64,000 nt of DNA from Sphingorhabdus sp. Alg231-15 (GCF_900149705.1 NZ_LT703001.1:1488001-1552000), one strand, 5' to 3'. Counted from the stretch's first letter, positions 1 through 8,345 are shown. Translations and numbers: made by a program. The notes: generated by a model from the letters alone, not told the origin.

Positions 1-540
1 GATGTCCCCCTCTGCAACGGCTTCCAACTCGTTCAAATTAGGCTGGTTTGTGATGTAGCGAATGGTACCGCCAATCGAGCCAGAACCGAACAAAGTGCCC
101 TGAGGCCCGCGCAATGTCTCCACGCGGTTGAGGTCGAACAGATCAAGATCTGGTGTAAATAACGACAATGAAATGACCGATTCATCAAGATAGACACCGA
201 CCTGTTCTTTCACGCCGGGCTGGTCGCGCACGATTTGTCCGGCGGACACACCGCGAATGGCAACCTGGCTCTGGCCGGGTCCAAGATTCTGTATGGAAAG
301 ACCCGCTACATTTCGAGAGATATCTTCCAGCGTGGTCGCACCGCTTTTCTGAATATCAGCAGCGGTCTGTGCATTGATTGAAAATGGTATGTCCTGAAGA
401 TTTGCATCGCGCTTCGTCGCCGTGACGATGATGATATTATCGTCCGTGGCTTCCGCTTCCGCGGCCTCTTGGGCTAGTGCCGGCTGCGCTGCCATTGCGA
501 AAGACAATGCCGTTAGGCTTGCGAATTGTAGTCGTTTCAT
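1..540 (-). CDS. TonB-dependent receptor, N-terminal part (cut by window edge)
   Basis: The first 180 codons of a leftward gene; the rest lies beyond base 1. The start at 540 gives a signal peptide (hydrophobic stretch ending in ALAQ near residue 24), an acidic linker, a TonB-box/plug start IIIVTATKR, and plug-domain hallmarks including VAIRGVSAG and RGPQGTLFGSGSIGGTIRYI. Such receptors sit in the outer membrane and use TonB-ExbBD energy to import siderophores, vitamins or carbohydrates. The substrate cannot be told from this fragment. The 318-bp region upstream holds two short palindromes and the amtB terminator. Confidence 0.88.
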   Translation of the reverse strand, partial: MKRLQFASLTALSFAMAAQPALAQEAAEAEATDDNIIIVTATKRDANLQDIPFSINAQTAADIQKSGATTLEDISRNVAGLSIQNLGPGQSQVAIRGVSAGQIVRDQPGVKEQVGVYLDESVISLSLFTPDLDLFDLNRVETLRGPQGTLFGSGSIGGTIRYITNQPNLNELEAVAEGDI

Positions 541-575
541 AGCTAGACCCTCTCCGTGATTGTTGACGTTGGCGA

Positions 576-590
576 TGACCTTTTTGGTCA
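576..590. promoter_or_regulatory. 15-bp palindrome close to the TonB-receptor start
   Basis: Perfect inverted repeat TGACC-N5-GGTCA (centre TTTTT), 36 bp upstream of the receptor ATG. The position suits a repressor site over the promoter or leader. The cognate regulator is unknown, and the regulatory role is inferred from symmetry and place only. Confidence 0.35.
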
Positions 591-700
591 AATGCACAAC
601 CAGAGCTTGTTTGCTCACAATCGCCTTAAAAAAGGATTTTACATTTTAGTGAAGGCTAAACTCTCGTTTTCACTAGCATTTTTGAGAGGGGAGGCATTTT

Positions 701-718
701 TGTGACGAATTAGTCACA
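701..718. promoter_or_regulatory. 18-bp palindrome TGTGAC-N6-GTCACA
   Basis: Perfect 6-6-6 palindrome about 160 bp upstream of the TonB-receptor start, between that gene and the amtB terminator. It resembles a Crp-type site but the half-site spacing is two bases longer than the usual TGTGA-N6-TCACA, so it should not be called a CRP box. It may be an upstream activator or repressor site for the receptor gene. Confidence 0.35.
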
Positions 719-745
719 TATCGGACCTATTCATCCGATCTGGAC

Positions 746-777
746 AAAAAAAGGCCGGGGTGTTTCCACCACCGGCC
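746..777 (-). terminator. Rho-independent terminator downstream of amtB
   Basis: Read leftward, a GC-rich stem (outer arms GGCCGG/CCGGCC, inner GGTG/CACC with one bulge, loop GAAA) is followed directly by seven T. It closes the glnK-amtB transcript about 85 bp past the amtB stop. Confidence 0.85.
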
Positions 778-810
778 GTAAAGTTGTTGTTCTCAGGAGG
801 AACAAGGTGA

Positions 811-851
811 GGTGCCGGCCTCAAGTATTTTGGGAGGAGAGAGCCGGCACC
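811..851 (-). other. Stable hairpin just after the amtB stop codon
   Basis: Nine-base perfect arms GGTGCCGGC (811-819) and GCCGGCACC (843-851) with a 23-nt loop, starting 7 bp past the amtB stop. There is no T-run, so it is not an intrinsic terminator by itself. It precedes the true terminator and could protect or process the mRNA 3' end. Confidence 0.45.
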
Positions 852-858
852 AAGCTGT

Positions 859-2193
859 TTAACCTTTGGCAAATTCCGGATATGCTTCGACACCGACTTC
901 CGCGATATCCATACCCAGTCGCTCGTCTTCCTCAGAAGGCCGAACACCAATGGTAAATTTCAAGATTGTCCAGACGATGGCACTGAGGACAAAGGTGAAG
1001 GCGCCAATAGCGACAACACCCAAGGCCTGCACACCGAGCTGCTGACCGACTGTCAGGGTCACACCGTCAACTTCCGACTGGGTATTCCAGGCAACAATCA
1101 ACGTGCCCCAGATACCGGCCAGAAGATGGACGGGGATGGCACCGACAACATCATCGATTTTCAGTTTGTCAAGCAGTGGAACTGCGAACACTACGATCAG
1201 GCCGCCAACGCTACCGATAAGGATCGAAGCCGGAACCGACGGCGTCAGAGGTTCTGCCGTGATTGAAACCAATCCAGCCAGCGCGCCGTTAAGTGCCATG
1301 GTGACATCGATCTTCTTGTAGAGGATCTGCGTTAGGATGATCGCCGTAACGACACCGCCGGCAGCGGCCATATTGGTGTTCACGAAAATCTTGGAAACAT
1401 CACTGACATCGCCAATCGTGCCCATGGCAAGCTGCGACGCACCGTTAAATCCAAACCAACCGAGCCACAGGATGAACGTACCCAATGTCGCAAGGGGAAT
1501 GTTGGAACCCGGCATCACCGTGATCTTGCCATTCACATAACGTCCCAGGCGCGGCCCGATGATCAGGGCGCCAGCCAGAGCAGCCCAGCCGCCAACAGAG
1601 TGAACCAGGGTCGAACCGGCAAAGTCACTGAAACCGCGTTGATCGAGCCAACCTGTGCCCCACTCCCAGCTACCGGTGATAGGATAGATGAACCCGGTCA
1701 GGACGAGGACAAAAAGCATGAAGGGCCAGAACTTAACCCGTTCCGCGACCGTGCCCGAAACAATCGATGCGGTCGTGGCGCAGAAAACCATCTGGAAGAA
1801 CCAGTCAGATGCCACGGAGTAACCCGTTTCAACATCTGCTTCGCCAACGGCTTGCATGCCATAAGGTCCGAATGTTCCGATCCAGCTTGTCACATCTGTA
1901 TACATCAGATTGTACCCGGTGACCCAGAACATGATACCGGCGAGCGAATATAGACCGATATTTTTCAGGCACTGCATGGAGACATTTTTCGAGCGTACCA
2001 GCCCAGCCTCGAGCATCGCAAAACCAGCAGCCATCCACATGACCAGAAATCCGCCGATCAGGAACAGCAAAGTATTGAATATATAGGCGACATTGGCGCT
2101 CGGATCGGCGACTTCCGCCGCTTCCTGCGCCAATGCGGGTGACGCCATCGCCATGGCTACCAAGCCCGCAGACAAAGTTAGAATTTTTCTCAT
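859..2193 (-). CDS. amtB: Ammonium transporter AmtB
   Basis: A 444-residue Amt/MEP/Rh channel that brings ammonium across the inner membrane. The start at 2193 gives a cleavable signal peptide (ALAQ near residue 23), as is usual for bacterial Amt proteins; a longer reading frame from 2292 only adds a non-homologous leader across the glnK end. About eleven hydrophobic segments follow, with family sequences such as FQMVFCATTASIVSGTVAER, DFAGSTLVHSVGG and GALAGLVSITA. It lies 16 bp downstream of glnK. By family knowledge, GlnK docks on AmtB and blocks it when ammonium is plentiful. Expression should follow the sigma-54/NtrC signals upstream of glnK. Confidence 0.97.
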   Translation of the reverse strand: MRKILTLSAGLVAMAMASPALAQEAAEVADPSANVAYIFNTLLFLIGGFLVMWMAAGFAMLEAGLVRSKNVSMQCLKNIGLYSLAGIMFWVTGYNLMYTDVTSWIGTFGPYGMQAVGEADVETGYSVASDWFFQMVFCATTASIVSGTVAERVKFWPFMLFVLVLTGFIYPITGSWEWGTGWLDQRGFSDFAGSTLVHSVGGWAALAGALIIGPRLGRYVNGKITVMPGSNIPLATLGTFILWLGWFGFNGASQLAMGTIGDVSDVSKIFVNTNMAAAGGVVTAIILTQILYKKIDVTMALNGALAGLVSITAEPLTPSVPASILIGSVGGLIVVFAVPLLDKLKIDDVVGAIPVHLLAGIWGTLIVAWNTQSEVDGVTLTVGQQLGVQALGVVAIGAFTFVLSAIVWTILKFTIGVRPSEEDERLGMDIAEVGVEAYPEFAKG

Positions 2194-2209
2194 TATTAGA
2201 CTTCCCTGT

Positions 2210-2557
<348 letters not shown>

Positions 2558-2579
2558 TTATTTGTTACCGAGGGCTACA

Positions 2580-2596
2580 TCGCAAAGGGCGTGCCA
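2580..2596 (-). promoter_or_regulatory. Sigma-54 (RpoN) promoter of glnK-amtB
   Basis: Read leftward from 2596: TGGCACG-CCCT-TTGCGA. This matches the sigma-54 consensus TGGCACG-N4-TTGCW at every core base (GG at 2595-2594, GC at 2583-2582, correct 10-bp spacing). The predicted start point is about 22 bp upstream of the glnK ATG. This is the known arrangement for nitrogen-limited expression of glnK-amtB. Confidence 0.9.
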
Positions 2597-2679
2597 GAAT
2601 CCCAAGTCACTGGAATCCCGCCAAAAAAGCGAAAATCAATCTTTGAACAAAGGGTAAATTTTGGGCAGGTCGATACAGT

Positions 2680-2696
2680 TGCCTAAAATTTAGGCA
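2680..2696. promoter_or_regulatory. Probable NtrC enhancer site upstream of glnK
   Basis: A 17-bp palindrome with perfect 8-base arms TGCCTAAA and TTTAGGCA around one base. It keeps the TGC-N11-GCA frame of NtrC sites (TGCACC-N5-GGTGCA) but differs in the inner bases. It is centred about 118 bp upstream of the predicted sigma-54 start, a normal enhancer distance, and overlaps the last codons of the patatin gene. It could instead be a weak hairpin at that gene's end, but no T-run follows. Confidence 0.55.
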
Positions 2697-3508
2697 GAGT
2701 CTTTTGCCAATCGTTCCAATATGTTCGGAATCAGTGAAGCGGTCTCCCGGCGACCGATTTCAATCAACTCATCTGCCTTGGTGAAATTCTGCATATCGAT
2801 GTGACCGACCAAAGGGGACAGAGCGAAATCAGGCGGATCGAGAGCGAGGGAATAGCGGCCCAGATTGCGGAGCGACAAGCCGATAGAAGCTTTCACAATC
2901 GCAATACTATTGGGATATTTGCCATCTTCCCGGCTGATCCCGGCCATTTCGGCGCGGTTGATAAAATCATCCTGGAGATTAACCGACAGGCACAGGGCAT
3001 CGGGTGCCATTTCCCTGGCTGGAGAAACCGGCACCGGCAACGCGGCTCCGCCATCGACAAGCAACCGGCCATCATATTCCACCGGCTTGAAAATACCCGG
3101 CAAGGACATCGAAGCACGGATCGCGGGAACCAGCTTGCCGCTGTTCATGATGATCGTGTCACCGGTTCTCAGGTCAGCGGCGACTGCAGCGACCGGAATC
3201 GACAGATCGTCAAAGGTCAGGCTACCCAGCTGTTCCTCCAGCTCTTTCTCGATCGTCCGCGCGCCCATGACCGCTCCGCGTTTGAAATGCGGGTCCATGA
3301 AGCGGAGCAGCGTGCGGAAATTGGCGGTGCGGGCAGTTTCTTCGAGATAGTCTAGCTTACCAGCGGCAAAGCTTGCTCCTGTGATAGCGCCAATCGACGT
3401 GCCCGAGATCGCAGCGATTTCCAGCGGTGAATCCTCGATCGCCCGGAGCACCCCGATATGGGTCCATCCGAGACCAGCTCCGCCGCCCAAGGCAAGCGAC
3501 AGTTTCAT
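2690..3508 (-). CDS. Patatin-like phospholipase family protein
   Basis: A 272-residue cytoplasmic hydrolase of the RssA/patatin group. Visible parts: glycine-rich oxyanion loop GGGAGLGWTHIG (residues 8-19), nucleophile elbow GTSIG with Ser38, and the DGG motif with catalytic Asp152. Together these make the Ser-Asp dyad that cleaves acyl esters of lipids. The start overlaps the DUF2007 stop by 4 bp, so translation is coupled. It is the last gene of the leftward tldD operon. The substrate is not known. Confidence 0.9.
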   Translation of the reverse strand: MKLSLALGGGAGLGWTHIGVLRAIEDSPLEIAAISGTSIGAITGASFAAGKLDYLEETARTANFRTLLRFMDPHFKRGAVMGARTIEKELEEQLGSLTFDDLSIPVAAVAADLRTGDTIIMNSGKLVPAIRASMSLPGIFKPVEYDGRLLVDGGAALPVPVSPAREMAPDALCLSVNLQDDFINRAEMAGISREDGKYPNSIAIVKASIGLSLRNLGRYSLALDPPDFALSPLVGHIDMQNFTKADELIEIGRRETASLIPNILERLAKDSA

Positions 3509-3717
3509 AGTGAAACGTCCTCCGCCAGCACCGCTTTCGCCTCGTCCAGATCTTCCTTGAGCACCATCACACGCGCGGGCAAGGCAATCCCCGCCCCCTC
3601 GACAATATTCACCCCGCTATCAAAGCAGACCGCCCCAATGCCCGCAGCTTCGAGCCGGCCGCGGATAATTTCGGCTTCATAACCATGCATATGGCGAGAC
3701 AGTTCGACGAGACTCAC
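3505..3717 (-). CDS. DUF2007 small protein (putative signal-transducing domain)
   Basis: A 70-residue protein of the DUF2007 type: an N-terminal helix reading EAEIIRGRLEAAGI and a beta segment ending in VMVLKEDLDEAKAVL. The fold is a ferredoxin-like alpha-beta unit found alone or fused to other domains; its function is not established. It is packed between the PNPOx-like gene (2-bp gap) and the patatin gene (4-bp overlap). Confidence 0.8.
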   Translation of the reverse strand: MSLVELSRHMHGYEAEIIRGRLEAAGIGAVCFDSGVNIVEGAGIALPARVMVLKEDLDEAKAVLAEDVSL

Positions 3718-3719
3718 TG

Positions 3720-4280
3720 CTAGCCATTTCCACTCAGATAGCGGTCAGTCGCACGGGTTGGCAGGCCGTCAATGCTCTGCACACGCTCCGCCGTCTTCTC
3801 CATCCATTTTTCGGGATCGGATTGGCGATGATATTTGACCAGAGTTTCGCGCTCTGATGTCAATTCCATCTGCGGTACGCCCCAGCCACAACTGGTTTGC
3901 ACATTGTCCACCGCAATATCGAATATCTGGCGCGTGCCGGGCAATATCTCAAAATGAGCAGCCAGCTCGTCCCAGCCCTCATCCTGCGGCAAGACCGGCT
4001 TTCCGGTACCATAGAGCCGCATGATCAGCGCTGGATTGGCAAAATTGTTGAACATGATCGTAACCCGGCCATCTGCAATAAGATGCGCGTGCGTTTCGTT
4101 GCCGGAACCGGCAAGGTCCAGATAGGCCACGCGCTTCGGTCCGAGCACGCGAAAGACATCATAGCCTTTCGGCGACAAGTTGATCCGCGCATCCGGCGCT
4201 GCCGTCGCGACAAAAAATATCGGCTGCTTCGCGATAAAAGCCGTGTGATCATCGTTCAGTGCATCAAAAAATTCAGCCAT
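3720..4280 (-). CDS. Pyridoxamine 5'-phosphate oxidase family (FMN-binding split barrel) protein
   Basis: A 186-residue protein with the split-barrel pattern: FFVATAAPDARINLSPKGYD followed by VAYLDLAGSGNETHAHL and VTIMFNNFANPALIMRLYG. Members bind FMN or related flavins, or heme, and act in redox or detoxification reactions. It is not PdxH itself, which is longer and has a different C-terminus. It lies 15 bp after the CPBP gene in the same operon. The exact reaction is unknown. Confidence 0.85.
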   Translation of the reverse strand: MAEFFDALNDDHTAFIAKQPIFFVATAAPDARINLSPKGYDVFRVLGPKRVAYLDLAGSGNETHAHLIADGRVTIMFNNFANPALIMRLYGTGKPVLPQDEGWDELAAHFEILPGTRQIFDIAVDNVQTSCGWGVPQMELTSERETLVKYHRQSDPEKWMEKTAERVQSIDGLPTRATDRYLSGNG

Positions 4281-4295
4281 GGTGCCATTTCCTAT

Positions 4296-4799
4296 TCAGT
4301 AGAAAGGTCCTCCTAACAGAGATTTCCAGATCAGAACAGCAAACCAGTGGATCAAAATCACGGGCCATAATGATCGGGAGACAATACGGATATGTGATAA
4401 TATGATGCCAAGGATCAAAGTGGCGACCCAGAATGTCGGGTGCAGAAACATATCCGCCCAGGGCGGCCCGATAGTCAGCGCCTGCAACGGGTGCCAGGCG
4501 ACAAATAGCAGAGTCGATAGCCACGCCCCCCAGCGCGGCGTGAACTGTGTGAGCCACGAAAGCAGAACGCCGCGGAAGATAATTTCTTCAAGCAAGGCTG
4601 GAACAAAGAACAAAAAGGCCGCAGAAAGCAGTAAAACGGTAATATCCGTAACCGGACTCCACACCAGCCATTGTGCGAGAAATCCGATTAGAGCGATCAC
4701 AGCCAAAGACGGAATGGCGAGGCGCGCGGCTGCGATCCATTTTTTGCCATCTGGCCATATCTTCAAGCCAGTCCAGGTTTGCCGAAATGCTATTTTCAC
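4296..4799 (-). CDS. CPBP family intramembrane metalloprotease
   Basis: A 167-residue membrane protein with four or five hydrophobic segments. It carries the CPBP/Abi motif EEIIFRG (glutamate pair plus FxxxR-like spacing) around residues 70-76 and a downstream motif-2 histidine in LLFVAWHPLQ. The family includes Rce1-like CAAX proteases and many bacterial proteins of unknown role, some of them bacteriocin-immunity proteins. It is spaced 3 bp from the DUF924 gene and 15 bp from the PNPOx gene. It is shorter than many family members. Confidence 0.78.
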   Translation of the reverse strand: MKIAFRQTWTGLKIWPDGKKWIAAARLAIPSLAVIALIGFLAQWLVWSPVTDITVLLLSAAFLFFVPALLEEIIFRGVLLSWLTQFTPRWGAWLSTLLFVAWHPLQALTIGPPWADMFLHPTFWVATLILGIILSHIRIVSRSLWPVILIHWFAVLIWKSLLGGPFY

Positions 4800-4802
4800 A
4801 GC

Positions 4803-5348
4803 TTACCAGCCCGAACCTTGATCTATCGCCACTTGCTCCTCGGCGCGGGTTTCGCGACCTAGCACGTCGTTGCGATGGGGAAAGCGACCAAATTTGACGA
4901 TTACATCACGATGTGCCTTCGCAAATTTGATATTATTCTCAATCCCCAGAGCGGTAAACAGACCCAGTGAACGGGTCTGGTCCTCCAGATCCTCGCTATG
5001 CATGAAAGGCATATAGACAAACATCCGCTGATCGTCTGTCAGCTGATGGTCATATTCCCGGTCGACGGCTTTACTTGCAATTTGCAGCGCCAAATGATCG
5101 GTAGCAAAGGCCTCCGCCGTATCGCGAAACATATTGCGCGGAAATTGGTCGAACAGGATGATCGCAGCCAAAGCCATATCCGGTGAGGCCAGAAAGTCGT
5201 CTGCAACCTTCGTCCTTTGCTCTTCCCAAAGCTCTTGAAAGCGCTCGGTAATGGGCTCGTCAATTGTATCACCGGAGCCGAACCAGTCATCTGGGCTTAA
5301 CTCCTCGAACCAGTAATGGATAATCTGGCCTGACCAATTGTCAGGCAT
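4803..5348 (-). CDS. DUF924 family protein
   Basis: A 181-residue DUF924 protein. The start at 5348 (MPDNW) is chosen because the longer frame reads through the tldD end without homology, and because it makes a tight TGATG overlap with the tldD stop. Family landmarks are HYWF near the start, IILFDQFPRNMFR, YMPFMHSEDLEDQ and FGRFPHRN. The fold resembles TPR-like helical proteins; the function is unknown. It is probably translated by coupling to tldD. Confidence 0.88.
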   Translation of the reverse strand: MPDNWSGQIIHYWFEELSPDDWFGSGDTIDEPITERFQELWEEQRTKVADDFLASPDMALAAIILFDQFPRNMFRDTAEAFATDHLALQIASKAVDREYDHQLTDDQRMFVYMPFMHSEDLEDQTRSLGLFTALGIENNIKFAKAHRDVIVKFGRFPHRNDVLGRETRAEEQVAIDQGSGW

Positions 5349-6778
5349 CAAGCGGCAGTGCCCCCAACGGTTAGTCCATCGACCAGCAGGGTTGGCTGTC
5401 CAACACCGGCGGGCACAGATTGGCCGCCCTTGCCGCACACACCGATGCCTTCGTCCAGCGCCATGTCATTGCCGATACCCGTCACTTTGGTTAGCGCCGT
5501 CGGCCCGTCGCCAATCAGAGTCGCGCCCTTGATCGGCGCGCCTAGCTTGCCGTTCTCGATCTTGTAAGCCTCGGTGCAGGAAAAGACGAACTTGCCGGAG
5601 ACAATATCCACCTGCCCGCCGCCAAAGCTCTTAGCGTAGATACCGTTCTTGACGCGGCCCATCAATTCATCAGGATCATCCTTGCCACCGCGCATAAACG
5701 TGTTGGTCATCCGCGGCATCGGTGCATGGGCATAGCTTTCACGGCGACCATTTCCGGTCGCGGGAACGCCCATCAGGCGCGCATTGAGCCGATCCTGCAT
5801 ATAGCATTTCAATATGCCGTCCTCGATCAGGACATTTTCCTGCGTTGGTGTACCTTCGTCATCAATGCTCAGCGATCCGCGCCGCTCGTTGATTGAGCCA
5901 TCGTCCACAACTGTGACGCCCGGTGCAGCAACCCGCTCGCCGATCCGGCCGGAAAAGGCGCTTGTGCCCTTGCGATTGAAGTCGCCTTCAAGGCCGTGAC
6001 CTATGGCTTCATGCAAAATGATTCCAGGCCAGCCGGGGCCAAGCAGGACAGTCTGTTCACCAGCAGGAGCATCAACACTTTCAAGATTGATCAACGCCTG
6101 GTTCAATGCCTCATCCACTGCCCGGTTCCAGCGCGCTTCCTCAAACAGCTGGTCGTAGAGATAACGCCCACCCATGCCAAAGCTGCCGGTTTCGCGGCGA
6201 CCATTTTGTTCCGCCACTATCGAGACATTCAGCCGGACCAGAGGTCGCACATCGGTTGCAACAAACCCGTCGGGACGGACGATCTCGACCACGCTCCAGC
6301 TGCCGGAAAGACCCACAGAAACCTGCGCCACGCGCGGATCTCGAGCGCGAGCTGCAGCGTCAATCTCTTGACACAGGGCAACTTTTTTCGCGAACGGGAT
6401 GGCTTCGAGCGGATTGGCTTCGCCGTAAAGATGCTGGTTTGATCCGCGAGGCGGCGGGGCCGGATCACCCTTTGCCGGATCTAACAGCTCCAATGTCTGC
6501 GCCGCACGCTTGATTGCCGCTTCGCTAATCTCGTTACTATGTGAGAAACCGGTCATCTCGCCAGACACACCGCGCAAGCCGAAGCCGCTATCGGTGCTGT
6601 AGTCGGCGGTTTTCAGGCGGCCATCATCAAAACCGAAGCTCTCGACCGCACTATATTGCAGATAAAGCTCACCGTCATCACAGGCGGAAAGGCTTCCCGA
6701 TACAAGAGCCTTAGCCCGTTCCGGATCCAATCCGTCGGGGCGATACAGAAACGAGCGAGGGTCCAAATTTTTCATCAT
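5348..6778 (-). CDS. tldD: Metalloprotease TldD
   Basis: A 476-residue TldD, the usual length. The zinc motif HEAIGH (HExxxH, His256-Glu257-His261) is followed by GLEGDFNRKGTSAF, typical of TldD. With TldE/PmbA it forms a heterodimer that degrades unfolded peptides and processes microcin- or CcdA-type substrates; no tldE lies in this window. The start may be either of two adjacent ATG codons at 6778 or 6775. It heads, or is second in, the leftward operon ending with the patatin gene. Confidence 0.96.
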   Translation of the reverse strand: MMKNLDPRSFLYRPDGLDPERAKALVSGSLSACDDGELYLQYSAVESFGFDDGRLKTADYSTDSGFGLRGVSGEMTGFSHSNEISEAAIKRAAQTLELLDPAKGDPAPPPRGSNQHLYGEANPLEAIPFAKKVALCQEIDAAARARDPRVAQVSVGLSGSWSVVEIVRPDGFVATDVRPLVRLNVSIVAEQNGRRETGSFGMGGRYLYDQLFEEARWNRAVDEALNQALINLESVDAPAGEQTVLLGPGWPGIILHEAIGHGLEGDFNRKGTSAFSGRIGERVAAPGVTVVDDGSINERRGSLSIDDEGTPTQENVLIEDGILKCYMQDRLNARLMGVPATGNGRRESYAHAPMPRMTNTFMRGGKDDPDELMGRVKNGIYAKSFGGGQVDIVSGKFVFSCTEAYKIENGKLGAPIKGATLIGDGPTALTKVTGIGNDMALDEGIGVCGKGGQSVPAGVGQPTLLVDGLTVGGTAA

Positions 6779-6827
6779 TCCGTTTATATAGAAACGAAAT
6801 CGGGGCAGCGCACCCCCTTAAGTCAGA

Positions 6828-7040
6828 TTATTCGCTTGAAGACGCCTCGGCGGTGACATCAGCCGGTCCGCCAATGAGGATGAAACGGCGATCACAATAG
6901 CCGCAATCGACATAACCTTTTTCATCAATTTCCAGCCAAACGCGAGGATGGCCTAGCGCAGCGCCACCCGGAATATCGGATGCACCATCACAGGCATTGC
7001 GTTTTTTCGCTGTTCTTACGGTTTCAGGTATGTCGTTCAT
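6828..7040 (-). CDS. Zinc-finger CHCC domain protein
   Basis: A 70-residue protein of the NDUFS6-like zinc-finger family. Ligands in order: Cys17, His31 (in GHPRVWLEI), Cys46 and Cys49 (DCGYCDRRF). The mitochondrial relative NDUFS6 is a complex I subunit; the bacterial proteins are small conserved alphaproteobacterial proteins, presumably also linked to complex I, but their role is not proven. It lies 49 bp upstream of tldD and may share its transcript. Confidence 0.88.
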   Translation of the reverse strand: MNDIPETVRTAKKRNACDGASDIPGGAALGHPRVWLEIDEKGYVDCGYCDRRFILIGGPADVTAEASSSE

Positions 7041-7119
7041 GACGCCGAATTAGCAACAGTGTCTGGTCAGCGCAATATATTACGCACCGATATTATACGG
7101 GTCATTCCAGCCAATATGA

Positions 7120-7668
7120 TTAGAGATAGTCAACCGTCATCGTAAACGTGCCTGTATAGGCACCGGCCTCTTGATCAGCACCGACATTGAGCCGCCCGCC
7201 AACGGTCAGCTGATAGATACCAAGCGTCCCCAGAAGACCGCGCACAAAGGTGCTGAAGTTCCTGTTACCATTGCCTATCGCCATCTGGTCGATATTCATA
7301 TTGTCGGTGCCGTTGGTGTGCGTCACCGTCATGGTTCCGGGAATGGATATTTCAACAATCTGGTTCGGTCCACCGTAGATGATGAAATTGGCGCGGCTCG
7401 ATGCTCCAGAGGCCAGCGTAACACCGCCCGTGCTTGTCCGGTTGCCGTTACGGGTGTCAATAAAGACCGTGCCCGAAGCCGGCGAAGGAACAATATTCCC
7501 GAATTCCAAGTCTGCGATATTCACAACCGAAAGCGGACCAATGGTCACAGCTCTGGCGTCAGCATCAGCAGTTTGCGCAAATGCGGCCGGCGCGCTTGTC
7601 ATTCCTATAAGCAGGATCAACAGGCAGCCGATCAGCCGCGATATAATCTGGTCTCTGGTCTTCATCAT
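7120..7668 (-). CDS. Secreted DUF4402 protein (first copy)
   Basis: A 182-residue exported protein with a signal peptide ending in AFAQ. The mature part has the DUF4402 pattern: ADLEFGNIVPSPASGTVFID, a glycine-rich middle and the closing segment GAYTGTFTMTVDYL. The family is predicted as a beta-sandwich surface or periplasmic domain. It is a diverged paralogue of the gene at 7749, with the same length and the same end motif (TFTMTVDY versus VFNVTIDY). The role is unknown; pilus-like surface roles have been suggested for the fold only. Confidence 0.85.
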   Translation of the reverse strand: MMKTRDQIISRLIGCLLILLIGMTSAPAAFAQTADADARAVTIGPLSVVNIADLEFGNIVPSPASGTVFIDTRNGNRTSTGGVTLASGASSRANFIIYGGPNQIVEISIPGTMTVTHTNGTDNMNIDQMAIGNGNRNFSTFVRGLLGTLGIYQLTVGGRLNVGADQEAGAYTGTFTMTVDYL

Positions 7669-7713
7669 TCACTCACTACCCACAAAAATCTAAACAACAG
7701 CTATGCTTCATGG

Positions 7714-7727
7714 TTAATCCCCATTAA
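7714..7727 (-). promoter_or_regulatory. CtrA-like TTAA pair inside an 18-bp hairpin, upstream of the first DUF4402 gene
   Basis: The sequence GGTTAAT-CCCC-ATTAACC (7712-7729) is a perfect palindrome between the two DUF4402 genes. Leftward it reads TTAA-N6-TTAACCAT, the last eight bases being the CtrA half-site; the spacing is N6, not the canonical N7. It lies about 45-60 bp upstream of the downstream start. It could equally be a small hairpin separating the genes. Confidence 0.3.
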
Positions 7728-7748
7728 CCGGTCCGCTAAACCCTACAT

Positions 7749-8297
7749 TTACTGATAATCAATCGTTACGTTAAACACCCCGCGATACGTTCCGCTCACC
7801 TGATTGGCACCGATCCGCAATTGACCGCCAATCTGATAATCCGCCTCTCCACTGGCATCGAGAGACCGGTTGCGCGGCCCATCGAACCGAAACCGGTTCA
7901 CTCTCATTGTCTCGGTGCCGCCATCACGGACAATATCTATACGATTTTCCGCCACAGTGATCCGGACGGTGGTCAGGGGCGTCCCGAAAGCTGTGAAGGA
8001 GGCCACCGTTGGCGCGCCACCAATGGATGTGGCATTGCCATTGCGCTGGTCAAGCGCGCCGGTTGCCGGATTCATCCGAAATACTGACCGGACCGTGCCC
8101 GCAATAAAATCTCCAAAATGCAGATCGGAATTTTTGACCATATTGACGCCCTGGTTGACGACAACGGTCGCATCACCGCTGGCAGACTGTGCCTGCACAG
8201 GTTGTGCTAGGCCAATGCATGCCAGCGCAGGCAGCATAAGTGCTGCGCGCGCAAATACGGGCTTAAACGCCCGTTTCTGGTCCCTAACTTGTTCCAC
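7749..8297 (-). CDS. Secreted DUF4402 protein (second copy)
   Basis: A 182-residue exported protein with a signal peptide (hydrophobic core LMLPALACIGLAQP, cleavage near AQS). The mature domain shows NSDLHFGDFIAGTVRSVFRM and ends in GTYRGVFNVTIDYQ, matching the neighbouring copy in plan. It is transcribed first of the pair; 80 bp separate it from the second gene. The two likely arose by tandem duplication and have diverged strongly in the middle. The function is unknown. Confidence 0.85.
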   Translation of the reverse strand: MEQVRDQKRAFKPVFARAALMLPALACIGLAQPVQAQSASGDATVVVNQGVNMVKNSDLHFGDFIAGTVRSVFRMNPATGALDQRNGNATSIGGAPTVASFTAFGTPLTTVRITVAENRIDIVRDGGTETMRVNRFRFDGPRNRSLDASGEADYQIGGQLRIGANQVSGTYRGVFNVTIDYQ

Positions 8298-8345
8298 ATT
8301 GCCATCTCTAACCGCAAGACCACAAAGATATGTTTAATATCATGC

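Noticed and set aside
701-718. Crp binding site
   Set aside because: TGTGA and TCACA are 8 bp apart instead of 6, so the site is reported only as an unassigned palindrome.
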